64,000 bases of DNA from Marinimicrobium locisalis (GTDB lineage Bacteria > Pseudomonadota > Gammaproteobacteria > Pseudomonadales > Cellvibrionaceae). Below the pieces are notes generated by a model. The model ran no database searches, was not told the DNA's origin, and saw only the letters and a program-made list of their open reading frames with translations. The stretch lies in contig NZ_JBDLLG010000003.1 in assembly GCF_039822625.1 (NCBI RefSeq), positions 1 through 64,000 on the forward strand, in the 5' to 3' direction. Shown here piece after piece: positions 60,258 through 64,000 of the stretch. Both the position numbers and the translations under genes were made by a program. Positions within the stretch are counted from its first letter, which is position 1. Every line of letters starts with the position of its first letter.

Positions 60258-61150
60258 AATACAAACGGATTGCATTCATACTGGTTCTGACTATGTTGAC
60301 CTCCATTTTCAAGGCTTTTTCAAAACAACCGCCAGAAACTGGCGCCCCCCGGACCACGGACCTTTCGGGCAACCGCCTCACTTTTGCAATGGTAGAGGAC
60401 TTTAGTCGAGATATGCCGGCTCGGGATCTGGTGACGGACTTCAATCTAAGCCAACTGAACTTAAAAGCCAATGACGAGGCGGGGCTTTTAATTCAGCGCT
60501 GGTGGGATATTAAGGAGCCAGGCTGGTTCGGCAGAGAGCTTGGCACAGTAATGCTGGACATTTCCGTTCGTGAAGTGGTTGCCAATACGAGCCAACGGCT
60601 CCAACAAGAAAACTTTAATACCCGTGACAAGCTTCAATTCGTCTTTATGTACGATGAGTACTTGACCCAGAAATATCGAAGCATGAATTTGGCGGCTGGG
60701 GCAGAGGAGCACGAGGACAATGCTCACTACTACTCAGCTTTCACGCTCTTGGGCGAGAAACTTCTCGTGAAACACAAAGATTACATGGCAAACGGCCAAA
60801 ACTGGGTGGAAAGTGCCGCATCCGGGCCAAGCGGAACCGTGCACCAGCTCTTCGCCATCCCACTGACGGATGATCATTTCCTCGAAGTCACCCTCATCTT
60901 TGCCATCAATCGAGGGTATCCGACAGGACACTACTTTTTGGAGAGGGCGGACCGGATCACAGAACCCTTTCTGGACACCCTGTTCATAGATTACGCCCGA
61001 GAAAACCCCTATCAAAGCCTAGTGGGAGAGCGCTGGCATACACCCTCGGTCAAAGCGCTTATGCAAGAACAGTACGATACGATTGTCAAGCAGTTCCCCG
61101 CCCAGGAGGCGCCAGAGGCGCTGGACCCAGCGGATGAACAATCGGAGTGA
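60254..61150 (+). CDS. Putative exported immunity protein for the lipase-type toxin
   Basis: 298 residues, ATG overlapping the toxin stop (ATGA). An N-terminal hydrophobic segment (MKYKRIAFILVLTMLTSIFK) directs export or membrane anchoring. The rest is mixed alpha/beta with VEDFSRDMPARDLVTDFNLS, QRWWDIKEPGWFGRELGTVM and HQLFAIPLTDDHFLEVTLIF. The plan resembles type VI immunity proteins of the Tli kind, but no family was firmly recognised. Tight coupling to the upstream hydrolase is the main evidence. Confidence 0.6.
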   Translation: MKYKRIAFILVLTMLTSIFKAFSKQPPETGAPRTTDLSGNRLTFAMVEDFSRDMPARDLVTDFNLSQLNLKANDEAGLLIQRWWDIKEPGWFGRELGTVMLDISVREVVANTSQRLQQENFNTRDKLQFVFMYDEYLTQKYRSMNLAAGAEEHEDNAHYYSAFTLLGEKLLVKHKDYMANGQNWVESAASGPSGTVHQLFAIPLTDDHFLEVTLIFAINRGYPTGHYFLERADRITEPFLDTLFIDYARENPYQSLVGERWHTPSVKALMQEQYDTIVKQFPAQEAPEALDPADEQSE

Positions 61151-61157
61151 ATTTTGG

Positions 61158-61188
61158 TTGCGTTCGACCCCGGCTTCCGCGTTATACT
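61158..61188 (+). promoter_or_regulatory. Promoter of 6S RNA
   Basis: -10 TATACT at 61183-61188, with a weak -35 TTGCGT at 61158-61163 (19-base spacer). It puts the RNA start at about 61195. Confidence 0.55.
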
Positions 61189-61194
61189 AAAAGC

Positions 61195-61372
61195 ACGCCC
61201 TGGGGTGTTCGCCAGTCAACACGTCCTTGAGCCGATAACCGCAGTACAGGCGCTGCTCTGTAGGTCCTGTTGAGCATTACCGCGCGAACGGGAAGCCTGA
61301 TGGACCGCGAGCCTCGCCACCTTGAGCCTTAGGGTTCAAGGCCCGATTGACAGCGGCACTCTGGGGTTCTCC
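61195..61372 (+). ncRNA. ssrS: 6S RNA
   Basis: Located upstream of fau, as in most gammaproteobacteria. CCCTGGGGTG (61198-61207) pairs with CACTCTGGGG (61357-61366) to close the structure, and an internal arm has CCTTGAGCC/GGGTTCAAGG near 61320-61340, with a large central region between. 6S RNA binds sigma-70 RNA polymerase in stationary phase. Ends are estimates. Confidence 0.88.
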
Positions 61373-61403
61373 TTTCCGATGTTGGGCTTACGCCCATGAC
61401 AAC

Positions 61404-62042
61404 ATGACGGACGTCTCAGCCTTGAGTACGATTTCCGAGTTTCCCGATCCCGACAAGAAAGCCTTACGCCAGCGGCTCAGAGCCCGCCGACAGGCACTAT
61501 CCCCCCGGGAGCAGGAAGAAGCCGCCCAAGCCGTAGCCCGGTACCTCAGCCGAACCCCGGAGTTTATTCGCAGTCGGCATATCGCCGTATATTGGCCTAA
61601 TGACGGAGAAATCGATCCGGCGCCGTTGGTCGAGCGCGCCTGGGCCCTGGGCAAGCACTGCTACCTGCCGGTGCTGCACCCCATTCAACCCCGGCGGCTG
61701 TGGTTTGTGCGCTGGTTACCGGATACACCGCTGCAAGAGAACCGCTTCGGCATTCCCGAACCCAACCCGTACCGGGAGCCCCGGCTGGCCGCGCACTTTC
61801 TTAACCTGGTGCTGCTACCGCTGGTGGGCTTCGATCATGCCGGGGGGCGTCTGGGAATGGGCGGGGGCTTTTACGACCGTACTTTCGCGTTCAAGCAGGC
61901 TCCACCCGATGAGACGCCCAAGGCCCGAGGCCCGGCGCTGGTGGGACTGGCCCACGGGTGCCAAGAAGTGCCGCGGCTACCACGGGAGTCTTGGGACATC
62001 CCCTTGCAGGCGGTGGTGACTGAGCTGGGCGTTCGCCGCTAA
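61404..62042 (+). CDS. fau: 5-formyltetrahydrofolate cyclo-ligase
   Basis: 212 residues from ATG 61404; upstream frame overlaps 6S RNA and was excluded. Motifs: DKKALRQRLRARRQALSPRE, HIAVYWPNDGEIDPAPLVER, RFGIPEPNPY and LPLVGFDHAGGRLGMGGGFY followed by DRTFAF. Recycles 5-formyl-THF to 5,10-methenyl-THF. Co-occurrence with 6S RNA is conserved (ygfA in E. coli). Confidence 0.95.
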   Translation: MTDVSALSTISEFPDPDKKALRQRLRARRQALSPREQEEAAQAVARYLSRTPEFIRSRHIAVYWPNDGEIDPAPLVERAWALGKHCYLPVLHPIQPRRLWFVRWLPDTPLQENRFGIPEPNPYREPRLAAHFLNLVLLPLVGFDHAGGRLGMGGGFYDRTFAFKQAPPDETPKARGPALVGLAHGCQEVPRLPRESWDIPLQAVVTELGVRR

Positions 62043-62055
62043 AGCTGAGTTAGCG

Positions 62056-62202
62056 TCAGGACTTCTCGGAGGATTGCTGCAAGACTAACGCTTCGGCGGG
62101 GGCACTGTCGTCTTTGTCCATCCAGCTGCCAATGTCCAGGGCGCTAATGAGTACTCCCAAGCAGAAAACAAAGATTACAAGTGTGACGATATCGGCTTTC
62201 AT
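62056..62202 (-). CDS. Small single-helix membrane protein (48 residues)
   Basis: 48 residues: MKADIVTLVIFVFCLGVLIS forms a membrane helix, then an acidic tail (DIGSWMDKDDSAPAEALVL and QQSSEKS). Convergent with fau, 13 bases between stops. No family recognised; the clean helix, the start and the stop support a real small gene. Confidence 0.6.
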   Translation of the reverse strand: MKADIVTLVIFVFCLGVLISALDIGSWMDKDDSAPAEALVLQQSSEKS

Positions 62203-62311
62203 TATTCAGTAACCCTTCGGGTATTCAGTTTGATGAAATCCATCCAGAACTAAATTTCCCTGTTGGCGTACCGTTTTTATCGCAACGAGTCTTAAGAGTA
62301 GTCGAAACAAA

Positions 62312-62333
62312 CGACAAATCAAGCGGTTTGTCG
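62312..62333. repeat. Inverted repeat in an AT-rich intergenic region
   Basis: CGACAAA (62312-62318) and TTTGTCG (62327-62333) with an eight-base loop, 110 bases upstream of the small membrane gene. Nothing else is seen in 62203-62472. Confidence 0.5.
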
Positions 62334-62472
62334 AAAAATTAGACACTTTTTCTAAAAAACGTGGCTGAACTCACATTTTTTAGGCAGTTTTTAGGCGATT
62401 GGGGACGATCAGAGGTGATCAGGCGGGGAACGGGACCCGAAAAGGCCCCGGCAGAACAGAGGAGGTGGCCCG

Positions 62473-63987
62473 CTAGCTGAGGAAGTACTGGTAGGCCTCG
62501 TTGTCCGTTTCATCCCAATAAGGGTAATTGATTTCGTCCAGGAACTTGCGCACCTGGGCCTGCTCCTTCTTGGGCACCTGCATACCCACCAGAACACGGC
62601 CATAGGCCGCCCCATGGTTGCGGTAGTGGAACATGGAAATGTTCCAGTGCCCCGCCACCCGGCTAAGGAAGGTAAATAAAGCGCCGGGCCGCTCGGGAAA
62701 CTCGAACCGGAAGACCATTTCCTCACCCACATTGGGAGCGTGTCCGCCCACCATATGACGAATATGCATTTTAGCGACTTCGTTGTCGGTCATATCCACC
62801 GTGCGGTAGCCCTGTTTCTGGAGGTCGGCCACCAGCTCGATCCGATCCTGACCACCGGCCCCCACCTGGACGCCCACAAAGATTTTCGCTTCGGCGCTGT
62901 CCGCGTACCGGTAGTTAAACTCGGTGATATTGCGCCGGCCCAGAGCCTTGCAGAAGTCTTTGTAGGCCCCCGGGCGCTCGGGAATGGTCACCGCCAGGAT
63001 GGCTTCGCGCTGCTCGCCGATCTCCGTGCGCTCGGAGATATAGCGCAGGCGATCGAAGTTGATGTTGGCCCCGCAGTCAATGGCGACAAAGGTCTGCCCG
63101 CTGAGCTTGTGCTCGGCAATGTACTTTTTCATGCCGGCAACGCTGATGGCCCCGGCGGGTTCGGCGATTGAGCGGGTATCTTCGAAGATGTCCTTGATGC
63201 CGGCGCAAATCTCGTCGGTATTGACGGTAATCACCCCGTCAACGGTTTTCTTGAGGACCCGGAAGGTCTCTTTGCCGATCTGGGCCACGGCCACCCCATC
63301 GGCAAAAATACCGACCTGGGGCAAAGTCACCCGGCGGTTTTTCTCCAGGGCGGCCTTCAAGGAGGCCGACTCGTCGGACTCGACCGCAACCACCTTCACA
63401 TCCGGGCGCACGTATTTTACGTAGGCCGCCACACCGGCGCAGAGTCCCCCGCCGCCGACCGCGACAAAAATGGCATCAATATGGCCCGGGTACTGACGCA
63501 GAATCTCCATTGCCACTGTCCCCTGCCCGGCGATAACGTCCGGATCATCAAAGGGGTGGATATAGGTCATCCCCTTCTCTTCCACCAGTTTCTTAGCGTG
63601 AGCGGAGGCCTCATCGTAGCTGTCCCCGTGCAACACGACTTTGCCGCCGCGGGCGCGCACCGCGTCCACCTTGATCGGCGGGGTGGTACGCGGCATCACG
63701 ATGGTCGCCTTAATGCCCAAGTGGTGCGCGCCCATCGCCAGCCCCTGGGCGTGGTTCCCGGCCGAGGCCGCAATCACCCCCCGTTTGCGCTGCTCAGCGG
63801 TCAGTTGCAGGAGCTTGTTGTAGGCGCCGCGAATCTTGAACGAGAACACCGGCTGGAGGTCTTCGCGCTTGAGCAACACTTTGTTGCCCGTGCGCTGGGA
63901 GAGCAGCGGCGCCGGTTCCAGCGGAGTTTCCACCGCCAGGTCATAGATTCGGGCATTCAAAATACGCTTGATGTAGGAGTCGGGCAT
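62473..63987 (-). CDS. ilvA: Threonine ammonia-lyase, biosynthetic
   Basis: 504 residues, full length. Deaminates threonine to 2-oxobutanoate for isoleucine synthesis. PLP domain with the lysine motif FSFKIRGAYNKL, SAGNHAQGLAMGAHHLG, the glycine loop AVGGGGLCAGVAAYVKYVRP and VDGVITVNTDEICAGIKDIF. Two C-terminal ACT-like domains (about 325-504; AILAVTIPERPGAYKDFCKA, VFRFEFPERPGALFTFLSRV) give feedback control by isoleucine. Confidence 0.97.
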   Translation of the reverse strand: MPDSYIKRILNARIYDLAVETPLEPAPLLSQRTGNKVLLKREDLQPVFSFKIRGAYNKLLQLTAEQRKRGVIAASAGNHAQGLAMGAHHLGIKATIVMPRTTPPIKVDAVRARGGKVVLHGDSYDEASAHAKKLVEEKGMTYIHPFDDPDVIAGQGTVAMEILRQYPGHIDAIFVAVGGGGLCAGVAAYVKYVRPDVKVVAVESDESASLKAALEKNRRVTLPQVGIFADGVAVAQIGKETFRVLKKTVDGVITVNTDEICAGIKDIFEDTRSIAEPAGAISVAGMKKYIAEHKLSGQTFVAIDCGANINFDRLRYISERTEIGEQREAILAVTIPERPGAYKDFCKALGRRNITEFNYRYADSAEAKIFVGVQVGAGGQDRIELVADLQKQGYRTVDMTDNEVAKMHIRHMVGGHAPNVGEEMVFRFEFPERPGALFTFLSRVAGHWNISMFHYRNHGAAYGRVLVGMQVPKKEQAQVRKFLDEINYPYWDETDNEAYQYFLS

Positions 63988-64000
63988 AAAGGCGATTCAC

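Overview
The window looks like the chromosome of a polysaccharide-degrading marine or soil gammaproteobacterium, probably near Cellvibrionaceae/Microbulbiferaceae. Many housekeeping genes follow the order known from Pseudomonas: ppk/ppx, the ABC-F protein, TIGR02444, an AlgP-like protein, FKBP, Rsd/AlgQ, DsbB; and ubiI-ubiH-pepP-ygfB-TIGR02449-zapA-6S RNA-fau-ilvA. A GH43 lipoprotein and a xylose operon (LacI regulator, xylB, xylA, sugar porter) show pentose use. No rRNA, tRNA, CRISPR array or transposase was seen.

Region by region: 0-4.6 kb is an eroded accessory zone. It holds a LecA-like lectin whose natural start codon seems to have become ACG, a fused scar of a LysR and a DoxX gene that each lost their 5' part, the C-terminal half of a lysozyme-like protein followed by two exported proteins, a 39-bp direct repeat and a long palindrome. 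4.6-20.3 kb is mostly ordinary: GH43, DUF503, parvulin, TetR-YciI-Tag, chemoreceptor, polyphosphate kinase and exopolyphosphatase separated by a REP-like palindrome, ABC-F, TIGR02444.

From 20.35 to 36.0 kb a visibly more AT-rich block of 13 genes sits between TIGR02444 and algP, which are close neighbours in Pseudomonas. It has a LuxI synthase, a LuxR receptor, a 20-bp lux box in front of a DAHP synthase, PhzE and PhzD homologues, an EntA/DhbA-like dehydrogenase, a 3-hydroxybenzoate 6-hydroxylase-like flavoprotein, an AsnB/PhzH-like amidotransferase, a degenerate RibD-like protein, a membrane-anchored ABM-domain protein, a MetA/SphA-type outer-membrane protein, a LysR regulator and an AzoR-type quinone reductase. 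The phenazine-forming genes phzF, phzG and phzA/B are absent from the window. The predicted route is chorismate to ADIC to DHHA to 3-hydroxyanthranilate, then ring hydroxylation and amidation to an aminohydroquinone/aminoquinone carboxamide. This quorum-controlled cluster is the main candidate for an undescribed system.

36.3-43.3 kb returns to conserved genes (AlgP-like, FKBP, WD40 lipoprotein, Rsd, DsbB, a secreted FliL-like protein behind 21-bp tandem repeats, gshA). 43.4-50.9 kb is the xylose region, with two LacI genes sharing a divergent promoter zone that carries two copies of the same operator-like 12-mer. 50.9-64 kb holds a Nudix hydrolase, a cold-shock protein, an AAC(3)-family acetyltransferase joined to the ubiquinone genes, pepP, zapA, 6S RNA, fau and ilvA. 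A putative lipase toxin and exported immunity pair is wedged between zapA and 6S RNA.
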